Source: ZC4RG29 sp964521255 (GTDB lineage Bacteria > Bacteroidota > Bacteroidia > Cytophagales > Cyclobacteriaceae). Taken from it: a stretch of DNA of 64,000 bases. Below the pieces are notes generated by a model. The model was given only the letters and a program-made list of their open reading frames with translations, was not told where the DNA came from and ran no database searches. A program made the translations under genes and the position numbers. The DNA lies in contig CAZFRM010000006.1 in assembly GCA_964521255.1 (NCBI GenBank), positions 1 to 64,000 of the forward strand. Direction: 5' to 3'. This document shows, piece after piece, positions 38,254 through 45,842 of the stretch (position 1 is its first letter; every line of letters begins with the position of its first letter).

Positions 38254-38261
38254 TAAATTTG
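38254..38261 (+). promoter_or_regulatory. Candidate promoter (TAAATTTG) for 38303
   Basis: A perfect Bacteroidota -7 box TAAATTTG at 38254-38261 with TTG at 38230-38232, 21 bp upstream. It lies 42 bp before the candidate start of the unknown gene at 38303. Confidence 0.5.
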
Positions 38262-38302
38262 CATTTTTGAAATACGAATATACAATAGCACATGGCCAGT
38301 AG

Positions 38303-39124
38303 TTGATCCTATTTACTGTGGACAAACAAGTACCCAAACATATTACTGACTGGATGAAATTTGAAGCATTTCTCAAAGGCCTTTTGGGATTTACCACTGA
38401 TCTACTGAAAGGTCTCGAAGGAAAGAAAATCGAATACGAATACCAACGGGTACTTTACAAGTTTATTCAGAGATTTCATTTGAACTTCGTGACAATAAAA
38501 AATACTTGGAAAGAATATTTAAATAACACAAAATTTCGACATCCATTTTACTTACTATTAAGGTCTCTGGTTTCGGACTACATTTTAATGGTGTACCTTA
38601 TTGAAGGATTGAAATTTGTAAAACAAACAAAAAAACCACTTGAGACGGACTTCAAAATCAGATACATTGAAATTTCTAATTCCTATTTTACGAGGCTTGA
38701 AAAAGAAATTGAAAAACAAATAAGTGAGAAAAAACTGACATCAAAGCAGCGAGAAAAATATTTAAAAGAAGAACGGGAATTTTATCCGGACCATTTTGAA
38801 TCTGGAGATAAACTCAAGATTAAAAAAATAGCCAACTCAGACCCAGGGACAATAATAAAGAAATTGAAAAATGGGGAATACAAAAAACTGACGACAATCT
38901 ACCAGTACTACTTTTATTTCTCCCAATACGAGCACTTTTCAACGAAGACAGAGGACTTATTAGATAACAACACTGAAAAGGAGTTTGAAATATTAACTAA
39001 CACAGTCGACTACTTAATACGAGGACTTTTATTGAATATTGGTGTAATGCAACTGGACAAAGAATTAATGATAAAATTGAGTAAAGTGATTGACAGCTTT
39101 GAAGAAAAATTCAGAAAGAAATGA
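38303..39124 (+). CDS. Helical protein of unknown function, probably accessory
   Basis: I do not recognise this protein. Up to 273 residues if it starts at TTG 38303; GTG 38318 or ATG 38354 (256 residues) are alternatives. It is predicted mostly helical, rich in Lys, Glu, Tyr and Phe, with no signal peptide. The segment FYLLLRSLVSDYILMVYLIEGLKF (key part LLRSLVSDYILMVYLI) resembles the Arg-Ser helix of DUF5677/HEPN-like proteins, but this is weak. Base composition looks more A/T-rich than neighbouring genes. It is followed after 87 bp by an antitoxin-like small gene, suggesting an accessory insertion. Confidence 0.7.
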   Translation: MILFTVDKQVPKHITDWMKFEAFLKGLLGFTTDLLKGLEGKKIEYEYQRVLYKFIQRFHLNFVTIKNTWKEYLNNTKFRHPFYLLLRSLVSDYILMVYLIEGLKFVKQTKKPLETDFKIRYIEISNSYFTRLEKEIEKQISEKKLTSKQREKYLKEEREFYPDHFESGDKLKIKKIANSDPGTIIKKLKNGEYKKLTTIYQYYFYFSQYEHFSTKTEDLLDNNTEKEFEILTNTVDYLIRGLLLNIGVMQLDKELMIKLSKVIDSFEEKFRKK

Positions 39125-39211
39125 TAGCCTGAAGATGATGTTCCTTTGAAGAAACAGAGATTTATTTGAGAGAACGTTAATAGGAACGCCACGTGAAATA
39201 TTATTAGAATT

Positions 39212-39367
39212 ATGAAGGAAAAGGTAAAGGCAGAAAAATCATTTGACGCGGTTGCGTTCATGAGGAAGAGGAGAGAAGAAATTTCGAAAGAAATCGAAGG
39301 GATGACTCCTAAACAAGAAATAGAGTATTTTAAGAGAAAAGCTGCAGAGTTTAGAAACCGCAAATAG
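39212..39367 (+). CDS. Small antitoxin-like protein
   Basis: 51 residues, ATG 39212 to TAG 39367; highly charged and helical (KSFDAVAFMRKRREEISKEI, then GMTPKQEIEYFKRKAAEF). The FDAVxFMRxxRxxI-SxEI-xxMTPxEExxYF pattern matches small Bacteroidota proteins usually found beside toxin genes. Directly upstream (about 39147-39210) a 20-codon open stretch ending DLFERTLIGTPREILLEL overlaps the start by TTATGA; it has no start codon and may be the remnant of a partner gene. No intact toxin is next to it. The stop is 8 bp from the 3' end of the convergent ABC exporter gene. Confidence 0.65.
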   Translation: MKEKVKAEKSFDAVAFMRKRREEISKEIEGMTPKQEIEYFKRKAAEFRNRK

Positions 39368-39374
39368 GTTGATC

Positions 39375-41165
39375 CTACCCCACCTCCACATCACTCGAAG
39401 ACACCTGCTTTTCATAAAGCGTTTTGTAAAAGCCGTTCGTTGCCAGCAATTCTTCATGGGTCCCTTCTTCAATTAATTCTCCATCTACCAAAACAATAAT
39501 TTTATTGGCAAGCTTCGCGGATGAAACGCGGTGCGAGATGATCAGCGTTGTGCGGTTTTGCATGATGCGTTTCATGCTGTTAAGAATATTATTTTCAGTC
39601 TTGGTATCTACAGCAGAAAAGGCATCGTCTAAAATTAAAATCCTGGGATTGCGTATGATTGCTCGTGCTATTGACACACGTTGTTTTTGACCACCGGAAA
39701 GGGTAATGCCGCGTTCGCCTACACGCGTGTTAAATCCATTCGGGAAATTCATGATGTTCTCATACACATCGGCGTCTTTTGCTGATTGTATGATTCTGTC
39801 TTCATTCACGTTATCTAGTCCAAAAGCAATATTATTTCTAATAGAATCACTGAATAGAAAAACATCTTGCGGAACAAATCCGATCTGGCCGCGAAGGCTT
39901 GTCAGATTATAATGTGCAATAGGGATACCATCGATAAGTATGGAACCTTCCCGGGCATCATACATTCTTGTGATAAGATTTGATACTGTACTCTTTCCAG
40001 ATCCTGTAGTACCAATGATGGCTAACGATTCCCCTGGGTTGACCTTGAATGAAATATCTTTCAAAGCCTTAATGCCCGTATCAGGATAAGTAAACGAAAC
40101 ATTTTTGAATTCTATTTTACCTTGTAATTCCTGCTCAATATTTTTCTCCGAAACAATGTTGGTCTTAGTACTGAGAAATTCGTTGATTCTTTTTTGTGAA
40201 GCTTCTGCCCGTTGAACAAGGCTACTGGTCCAACCCAGCGCTGTGACAGGCCACGTTAATAAGTTTACATACAAAATGAATTCAGCAATATTTCCAAAGG
40301 TCAATGGACCGTAGATCACTTCTATGCCGCCAGCGTATACGGTAAGAATTGTACTCAACCCAATCAGTCCCATAATTATTGGAAAAAAATAAGACTGAAT
40401 TTTTGTAAGCTTGAGTGATTTCTTTTTGTACGCCTCTATCTCATTCTCAAACCGGGAAGCAGATTCTTCTTCACGATTAAATGATTTGATTACACGAATT
40501 CCACTGAAAGCCTCCTGAACAAATGTTGATAGTTGTGACTGACTTCTTTGAATCTCCTCCGAACGTCTCTCTACTTTATTATTCACCAAATAGATACTGA
40601 TGGAAAGAAGCGGAAGTGGAATAAGCGAATACCAGGTAAGCGTGGGACTGATTCTAAACATGAAAGGAATGAGCATCAGGAAGAGTGTCAAAAGATTGAT
40701 GCCATACATAATGGCCGGGCCCAGGTACATGCGTACGCGACTTACATCTTCAGAAATGCGATTCATAAGATCACCGGTATTGTTTCTCCGGTAAAAGCTC
40801 ATGGGCAGTGTCTGGTAATGTTCGAAGACTTCGTTCTTCAGATCATATTCAATTAGTCGTGACATTACGATAAGCGTCTGGCGAACGAAGTATAAAAAGA
40901 TGCCACGCAAAAAAGCCATTAACAGAATCAGCGCGCCATAAATCAATAATGCAAAGGCAAATGCCTCAAAGAAATTTTGCTGAAGACTAAGCGAACCAAG
41001 AGAACGATAGATATTAATGTTATCAACAACCAGGTCTATTGAGTGCCTGACCAATGGCCCTGTGAAAATCTGAAAAACGTTAGAAAGAATAGTGAATAAC
41101 GTTCCCAGAATAAGGTACCATTTGTATTTAAGTAAGTATTTGTTGAGATACCGGAGTTCCTTCAT
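39375..41165 (-). CDS. ABC exporter, fused permease/ATPase
   Basis: 596-residue half-transporter with six N-terminal membrane helices and a C-terminal nucleotide-binding domain. Walker A GTTGSGKST (Lys391), Q-loop FVPQDVFLFSDS, signature LSGGQKQ, Walker B ILILDDAFSAVD (Asp-Asp instead of the usual Asp-Glu at the catalytic carboxylate) and switch ISHRVS. The DD Walker B occurs in one arm of some heterodimeric exporters; that may mean reduced ATPase activity in a homodimer or pairing with another half-transporter. It is divergent from nusB, a neighbourhood conserved in Bacteroidota. Substrate unknown. Confidence 0.95.
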   Translation of the reverse strand: MKELRYLNKYLLKYKWYLILGTLFTILSNVFQIFTGPLVRHSIDLVVDNINIYRSLGSLSLQQNFFEAFAFALLIYGALILLMAFLRGIFLYFVRQTLIVMSRLIEYDLKNEVFEHYQTLPMSFYRRNNTGDLMNRISEDVSRVRMYLGPAIMYGINLLTLFLMLIPFMFRISPTLTWYSLIPLPLLSISIYLVNNKVERRSEEIQRSQSQLSTFVQEAFSGIRVIKSFNREEESASRFENEIEAYKKKSLKLTKIQSYFFPIIMGLIGLSTILTVYAGGIEVIYGPLTFGNIAEFILYVNLLTWPVTALGWTSSLVQRAEASQKRINEFLSTKTNIVSEKNIEQELQGKIEFKNVSFTYPDTGIKALKDISFKVNPGESLAIIGTTGSGKSTVSNLITRMYDAREGSILIDGIPIAHYNLTSLRGQIGFVPQDVFLFSDSIRNNIAFGLDNVNEDRIIQSAKDADVYENIMNFPNGFNTRVGERGITLSGGQKQRVSIARAIIRNPRILILDDAFSAVDTKTENNILNSMKRIMQNRTTLIISHRVSSAKLANKIIVLVDGELIEEGTHEELLATNGFYKTLYEKQVSSSDVEVG

Positions 41166-41338
41166 GATCTTTTCCCGACTCGATTAAAACGAAATTTCAG
41201 GCGGATAGTTCGTTTTACACGTAGGCCATCTTGCAAACTTATTGATTATTTTAAATTGAAAAGATTGAACAGGATTAACTTCTTCAATTTATCTACGCTA
41301 TTTCTCACTGAGGAATAAGGGGCACTGCAAAACTTAAT

Positions 41339-41405
41339 CCCCTCTCCAGTTTCGGAGAGGGGCATTGTAAACTTTCAAGTAGCAGAAACGAGGATGGGGT
41401 GAGGC
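41339..41405. repeat. REP-like hairpin plus G-rich tail
   Basis: A 9-bp perfect stem (CCCCTCTCC at 41339-41347, GGAGAGGGG at 41354-41362) is followed 30 bp later by GAGGATGGGGTGAGGC (41390-41405). Same two-part structure as the cores at 18285 and 33688, here with a longer spacer and without clear terminal inverted repeats. Confidence 0.6.
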
Positions 41406-41446
41406 TTAAAACAAAACTTTGCGATAACAATTCAACTTAAAATGTA

Positions 41447-41476
41447 TTGGGATCATCCGCTATATGTTTATTTTTG
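41447..41476 (+). promoter_or_regulatory. nusB promoter (TTG - 19 bp - TATTTTTG)
   Basis: A -33 TTG (41447-41449) and a -7 TATTTTTG (41469-41476) with exactly 19 bp between fit the Bacteroidota sigma-A promoter. It lies 30 bp before ATG 41507 and overlaps an in-frame upstream start, which argues for the downstream start. Confidence 0.6.
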
Positions 41477-41506
41477 CGCCGGTCTAAATCGTTCTTTGAT
41501 CCCGCG

Positions 41507-42646
41507 ATGCTCAACAGGAGAAACCTTCGAATTAAAGTAATGCAAAGTCTTTTTTCGCTTAACCAATCTATGGAAGCGAATTATGAGCTCGCCCTTGAGT
41601 TTATTCATCATCGTTTCTCCCCTGATCTGAACTCAATGCAAGTCCAGGACAAACCCCTTCTCGCGAAACAAAAACCGCTGGCAAAAAAACTTTTCGAAAG
41701 CTCCTTTTCGAAAGGACTAACAACCGTTGACCATGAGGACGACACTGTTCGTAATGTGGTGAATGAAGCCTTTGAGCGATACGCTAAGCAATGCAAGAAA
41801 GACAAAGAAATATTTAGAAAGAATATGGTGGCAGATGCCGAAAGGATCTATAACCATTATATATCCATTCTAAGCTTGGCTATTGCATTTGCTGAGGTGG
41901 CAAAATCAGATAAGAAAGTAAGCCATAGTAACTTTGTTTCCAATGCATGGATCAATGGATTGAAATCAAGTGAGCAGTTGAAGAAAGAGTATTTACGTCT
42001 CAATAAATCATGGGATGGTAAAATGGACCAGGTACGAACATGGTTTCGTGATGTTGTTCGTCAGGACGCAGAGTACCAGGCTTATTTAGATAAGAAGAAT
42101 GTGTCGTTGGATGATCAAAAGAAATTTGCCAACTACCTTTTCCGTAAAATCATTTTAGGCAAGAACGGTATCAACGATCAGTTTGAGGAAGAAGTGTTAC
42201 TCTGGGCGGAAGATAAGGACATTGTGAAGGGTATGGTTGAGAAAACCGTTAAAGTATATGACCCTAAAGAAAAAACAGCGCTTTCACTTCACACGTTATC
42301 ACTCAATTGGGAGGAGGATAAGGAATTCATGGAGAAATTGTATGATCAGGCAACCAATCTGGAACCCCGGCATCACAATTTAATAGGGCAAAACACACGT
42401 AACTGGGAAGTGGATCGCCTGCCCCTGACCGATAAGATAATCCTTGAGATGGCAATCGCCGAGTTGCTGAATTTCCCCAGCATTCCCGTAAAGGTTACGA
42501 TCAACGAGTACATTGAATTGGCTAAAAATTACAGTACACCTAAAAGCCGCCAATTTATTAATGGAATTTTAGATGTTATTGCCAGGGAGCTGAAGGAAAG
42601 TGGATCCGTGAAAAAGAGTGGCCGCGGACTGATTGACAACAAGTAA
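41507..42646 (+). CDS. nusB: Transcription antitermination factor NusB, long form
   Basis: Part of the NusB-NusE (S10) antitermination complex that binds boxA RNA in rRNA operons. 379 residues from ATG 41507, far longer than the usual 140; the long form is normal for Bacteroidota. N-terminal LNRRNLRIKVMQSLFSL corresponds to the first NusB helix; a helical insertion follows; the C-terminal block NWEVDRLPLTDKIILEMAIAEL, IPVKVTINEYIELAKNYS and RQFINGILDVI (quoted in parts) is diagnostic. The upstream start at 41447 is rejected because it coincides with the promoter. Confidence 0.92.
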   Translation: MLNRRNLRIKVMQSLFSLNQSMEANYELALEFIHHRFSPDLNSMQVQDKPLLAKQKPLAKKLFESSFSKGLTTVDHEDDTVRNVVNEAFERYAKQCKKDKEIFRKNMVADAERIYNHYISILSLAIAFAEVAKSDKKVSHSNFVSNAWINGLKSSEQLKKEYLRLNKSWDGKMDQVRTWFRDVVRQDAEYQAYLDKKNVSLDDQKKFANYLFRKIILGKNGINDQFEEEVLLWAEDKDIVKGMVEKTVKVYDPKEKTALSLHTLSLNWEEDKEFMEKLYDQATNLEPRHHNLIGQNTRNWEVDRLPLTDKIILEMAIAELLNFPSIPVKVTINEYIELAKNYSTPKSRQFINGILDVIARELKESGSVKKSGRGLIDNK

Positions 42647-42746
42647 ATGCCGTTGGTCTTGTAAAATTGCGTGACGTATTGTTGACGTTTGCTAAAAAAG
42701 ATGAAAATATTGATTTTGCGCTTTAACACTTTTTAACTTTGAGCTT

Positions 42747-43055
42747 ATGAGTAAAAGAAGCGGAAACACCTTCCTTGCATTTTTAATGGGAGCGGCAGCA
42801 GGGGCCATTTTAGGGATACTTTATGCACCGGATAAAGGGTCCAGCACACGGGAAAAATTATCATTTCAGTTAGACAAGTATAGAAAACTGCTTGCTGACG
42901 TAATCGATGATTTTGTCTCAGGAAAAGAAACCCCCCTTACATCTGAAGCGAAATCGCAAGGGCAGAAAGTAGTTGATGCAGCAAAAAATAAAGCAGAAAG
43001 ACTTCTTGAGGATGTGGATGAACTTCTTGAACAAATTCGAGGTAAGAAAAACTGA
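42747..43055 (+). CDS. YtxH domain protein
   Basis: 102 residues. A single N-terminal Gly/Ala-rich membrane segment (FLAFLMGAAAGAILGILYAP) followed by a charged helical tail (GSSTREKLSFQLDKYRKLL) is the YtxH/gas-vesicle-GvpP-like arrangement. Function is unknown; envelope stress roles are suggested elsewhere. A TAACTTTG box lies at 42734-42741, five bases before the ATG. It lies in the nusB-DUF1573-yajC run, 13 bp before the DUF1573 gene. Confidence 0.82.
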   Translation: MSKRSGNTFLAFLMGAAAGAILGILYAPDKGSSTREKLSFQLDKYRKLLADVIDDFVSGKETPLTSEAKSQGQKVVDAAKNKAERLLEDVDELLEQIRGKKN

Positions 43056-43068
43056 TTTGAATGTATAT

Positions 43069-43605
43069 ATGGGAATGAAAATGAAAAGTGTGATTAAAAT
43101 TGCAGTGCTGTTGATGATTGTAATGGCGACTGCCACAGCGTGTCGCGACAAAGACGCTGAGAAAAGAATTGCTCAACTGGAAAGCCGTATTGCTGAATTA
43201 GAGGGCGGTAAGGGGGAATCACCTTCCACTCCTGCTATTCAGCCCACAGCAGTTCCTGTTGCAGAGGAAAAACCAGAAGGACCTCTGCCCGTGCTGGCCT
43301 TTGAAACAATTGACCATGATTTTGGTACCATCAATGAGGGAGATGTGGTAGAATACACCTATAAGCTTAAAAATACAGGTGAGGCTCCCTTGATTATTCA
43401 AAGTGCGCAACCTTCTTGCGGCTGTACTGTACCGGATTGGACGAAAGATCCTATTCCCGTTGGAGGAGAGGGTTATGTTAAGGCCAAGTTTGATTCACAA
43501 GGGAAACCAAATATTCAAAATAAGACTATTACTGTGACGGCAAATACATGGCCTAAGCAGACGCAGTTGAAGTTTAAAGCAATGGTTGCTCCTCAGGCGA
43601 AATAA
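43069..43605 (+). CDS. DUF1573 lipoprotein
   Basis: 178 residues from ATG 43069; ATGs at 43075 and 43081 are equally possible. The lipobox is ATATAC (about Cys25), followed by a short coiled coil (RIAQLESRIAELEGG) and a Pro-rich linker. The C-terminal DUF1573 domain (about 75-175) has the signature FETIDHDFGTINEGD, KNTGEAPLIIQSAQPSCGCT and VKAKFDS: an immunoglobulin-like ASH/MSP fold with the conserved CGC. Function unknown. It sits between nusB and yajC as in most Bacteroidota and is followed by a strong terminator. Confidence 0.9.
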   Translation: MGMKMKSVIKIAVLLMIVMATATACRDKDAEKRIAQLESRIAELEGGKGESPSTPAIQPTAVPVAEEKPEGPLPVLAFETIDHDFGTINEGDVVEYTYKLKNTGEAPLIIQSAQPSCGCTVPDWTKDPIPVGGEGYVKAKFDSQGKPNIQNKTITVTANTWPKQTQLKFKAMVAPQAK

Positions 43606-43628
43606 AAAAATCAATTTGTTTTAGTTTT

Positions 43629-43664
43629 AAAAGTCCTGCTCATAAGGCGGGACTTTTTGTTTTA
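43629..43664 (+). terminator. Rho-independent terminator after DUF1573
   Basis: An 11-bp stem (AAAAGTCCTGC at 43629-43639, GCGGGACTTTT at 43647-43657, one T-G pair) with a seven-base loop followed by a T-rich run TGTTTTAT. It begins 24 bp after the DUF1573 stop. The A-rich left arm could also let it work leftward. Confidence 0.85.
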
Positions 43665-43797
43665 TAGCTATGAATGAATGGTCAGCAAAAATCGCAGTGA
43701 TTTTTGATTATCGATGTGAACGAATTACCTTTACAGGGTGCGTTGAAATGCCAGAAAGTGTAAATAAGTTTATTTAATAACCCTCTCATCAAAAATT

Positions 43798-43989
43798 GTG
43801 GCTCTATCTAAAGACGATCTGAAAGCTATCGAACAAATAGTTGAAAAGAATCTTAAGGAGATCAAAACCGATCTCAAGGTAATGAAGGCGGATGTCAAGT
43901 TGCTGGCTGCATTAAATCAGTTGGATGAAATCAAAAAAGACAGTCGCCTGAGAGTCTTATACAACAAAGAAGAAAGACAAAAAGCTTAG
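43798..43989 (+). CDS. Small coiled-coil protein
   Basis: 63 residues from GTG 43798; almost entirely one helix with heptad-like hydrophobics (LKAIEQIVEKNLKEIKTDLK, VMKADVKLLAALNQLDEIK). No recognised family. The start codon is inferred from the full heptad pattern; an internal ATG would leave half of it. It lies between the DUF1573 terminator and yajC. Existence as a protein is likely but not certain. Confidence 0.55.
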   Translation: MALSKDDLKAIEQIVEKNLKEIKTDLKVMKADVKLLAALNQLDEIKKDSRLRVLYNKEERQKA

Positions 43990-44123
43990 CCAATACCTTC
44001 TTTCCACACTCTGCGCTTGTAGCATTGATTTTTACTTGTTTTCATCAGGATTTATTTCTTGGGTGGAGTTGCTGCTTCAATTCCGGTAAAACCTTTAAAT
44101 TAGCAGCCCTTAATTAAATTTAT

Positions 44124-44435
44124 ATGTACACTATTTTATTACAAGCACAATCAGCACCAGGAGGCCAGTGGACACAGTTCTTATTCTTTGGCGCTATCAT
44201 CCTCATTTTCTATTTCTTTATGATACGCCCTCAGCAAAAGAAGGCGAAGGATCAAAAGAAATTTATTGAGGAAGTAAAGAAAGGCGACCACGTAGTTACA
44301 ATCGGCGGGGCGCATGGGCATATAGCCGAAATGGAAGGTGATACTTTCATTCTTGAAGTTGAAAAAGGAGGAAGAATTCGTTACAACAAGTCTGCTATTT
44401 CAATGGAAGCAACGAAAGCATCCAGTAAGAAATAG
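44124..44435 (+). CDS. yajC: Preprotein translocase accessory subunit YajC
   Basis: 103 residues; membrane partner of SecDF in protein export. One N-terminal membrane segment (FLFFGAIILIFYFFMIRPQQKK) with the diagnostic RPQQKK end, then a small beta domain (GDHVVTIGGAHGHIAEM, FILEVEKGGRIRYNKSAIS). In related genomes ybbR and coaE follow directly; here the next gene is an unrelated M20 peptidase. Confidence 0.95.
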   Translation: MYTILLQAQSAPGGQWTQFLFFGAIILIFYFFMIRPQQKKAKDQKKFIEEVKKGDHVVTIGGAHGHIAEMEGDTFILEVEKGGRIRYNKSAISMEATKASSKK

Positions 44436-44483
44436 AAAGAACCGGTACCTCACCACATTGTTAATCGACTAATCAGAATAAGA

Positions 44484-45842
44484 ATGGTCAAGGAGTATAT
44501 CACATCTAACAAGCAGCGTTTTTTGGATGAACTTTTCCAATGGCTTCGTATTCCATCGATAAGTGCCGATAGCAGGCATAAGCAGGATGTGCGTAAGGCA
44601 GCTGAATTCTTAAAAGGAAAATTCAGCGAAGCGGGTGTGGACAAAGTTGAGATATGCGAAACGAAAGGCCATCCTATTGTTTATGCTGAAAAGATTGTCA
44701 ATCCTTCGTTGCCTACTGTTTTAGTTTATGGTCATTACGATGTTCAGCCTGCCGATCCATTGAACCTTTGGGATTCACCACCCTTCGAACCGGTTATAAA
44801 AGATGATAAGATCTTTGCGCGCGGTTCATGTGATGACAAAGGGCAAGTGTATATGCATGTGAAGGCGTTTGAGATCATGATGAAACTGAATCTTCTTCCC
44901 TGCAACGTGAAGTTTATGGTTGAAGGAGAGGAGGAAGTTGGATCAGATAACCTTGGAACTTTTGTTAAAGAGAACAAGGAAAAGCTCAAGGCTGATATTA
45001 TACTTATTTCAGATACAGCATTGATCTCGCTTGATCATCCATCAATCACAACTGGCCTGCGCGGATTGAGCTACATGGAAGTTGAGGTGACTGGTCCCAA
45101 TCGTGATTTGCATTCCGGTGTTTATGGTGGAGCCGTTGCTAATCCAGTCAATGTTCTTTGCGATATGATTTCATCTTTGCTTGATGAAAATGGCCGGGTA
45201 ACCATTCCAGGCTTTTACGATAAAGTGCAGGAGCTATCCAAATCAGAAAGAGAAGCGTTGAACAAAGCGCCTTTTGATCTGAAGGAATACAAGGACGAAC
45301 TTGGCATTGCTGAAATAAAAGGCGAAAAAAATTACACAACCCTTGAGCGCACCGGCATACGCCCTACGTTAGATGTGAATGGAATATGGGGCGGTTACAC
45401 AGGCGAAGGAGCAAAAACAGTATTGCCATCAAAAGCAAGCGCTAAAATTTCCATGCGACTGGTACCCAACCAGGTAAGCTCCGAAATAACAGAGCTCTTT
45501 ACGAAACATTTTAAGTCTATCGCTCCGCCTTACGTCAAAGTAAAAGTGACTGCACATCATGGCGGAGAACCTGCTGTAACACCAACCGATTCAAAAGCAT
45601 TTAAAGCGGCGAGTAAAGCTTATGAAGAAGTTTGGGGTAAGACACCTATACCCACACGTGACGGAGGCAGTATACCCATCGTTGCATTGTTCAAAAAAGA
45701 ACTTGGCCTTGATACAGTGTTAATGGGCTTCGGCCTTGATAGCGATGCTATTCACTCACCAAATGAACATTACGGCGTTAAGAATTTTGTTATTGGCATT
45801 GAGACGATTGTAGCGTTTTATAAGCATTTTGCTAAAGGGTAG
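44484..45842 (+). CDS. M20-family dipeptidase
   Basis: 452 residues, cytoplasmic zinc dipeptidase of the CNDP/carnosinase-like type. Metal-binding motifs: YGHYDVQP (His, Asp), FARGSCDDKGQ (bridging Asp), VEGEEEVGSDN (catalytic Glu and ligand) and a final His in DAIHSPNEHYGV. The lid/dimerisation domain lies between about 185 and 340 (LHSGVYGGAVANP). It overlaps the next gene by 14 bp. Confidence 0.94.
   Translation: MVKEYITSNKQRFLDELFQWLRIPSISADSRHKQDVRKAAEFLKGKFSEAGVDKVEICETKGHPIVYAEKIVNPSLPTVLVYGHYDVQPADPLNLWDSPPFEPVIKDDKIFARGSCDDKGQVYMHVKAFEIMMKLNLLPCNVKFMVEGEEEVGSDNLGTFVKENKEKLKADIILISDTALISLDHPSITTGLRGLSYMEVEVTGPNRDLHSGVYGGAVANPVNVLCDMISSLLDENGRVTIPGFYDKVQELSKSEREALNKAPFDLKEYKDELGIAEIKGEKNYTTLERTGIRPTLDVNGIWGGYTGEGAKTVLPSKASAKISMRLVPNQVSSEITELFTKHFKSIAPPYVKVKVTAHHGGEPAVTPTDSKAFKAASKAYEEVWGKTPIPTRDGGSIPIVALFKKELGLDTVLMGFGLDSDAIHSPNEHYGVKNFVIGIETIVAFYKHFAKG

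Larger units (their letters stand above)
41166..41506. other. 341-bp divergent intergenic region
   Basis: Lies between the ABC exporter and nusB, which diverge. It holds a REP-like element (41339-41405) and the nusB promoter (41447-41476). No coding frame or RNA gene seen. Confidence 0.7.

Noticed and set aside
41447..41506. Longer start for nusB
   Set aside because: It overlaps a well-spaced TTG-19-TATTTTTG promoter and adds residues absent from the family.
42973..43068. Longer start for the DUF1573 lipoprotein inside the YtxH gene
   Set aside because: It would add about 32 polar residues before the lipoprotein signal peptide, which must be N-terminal.
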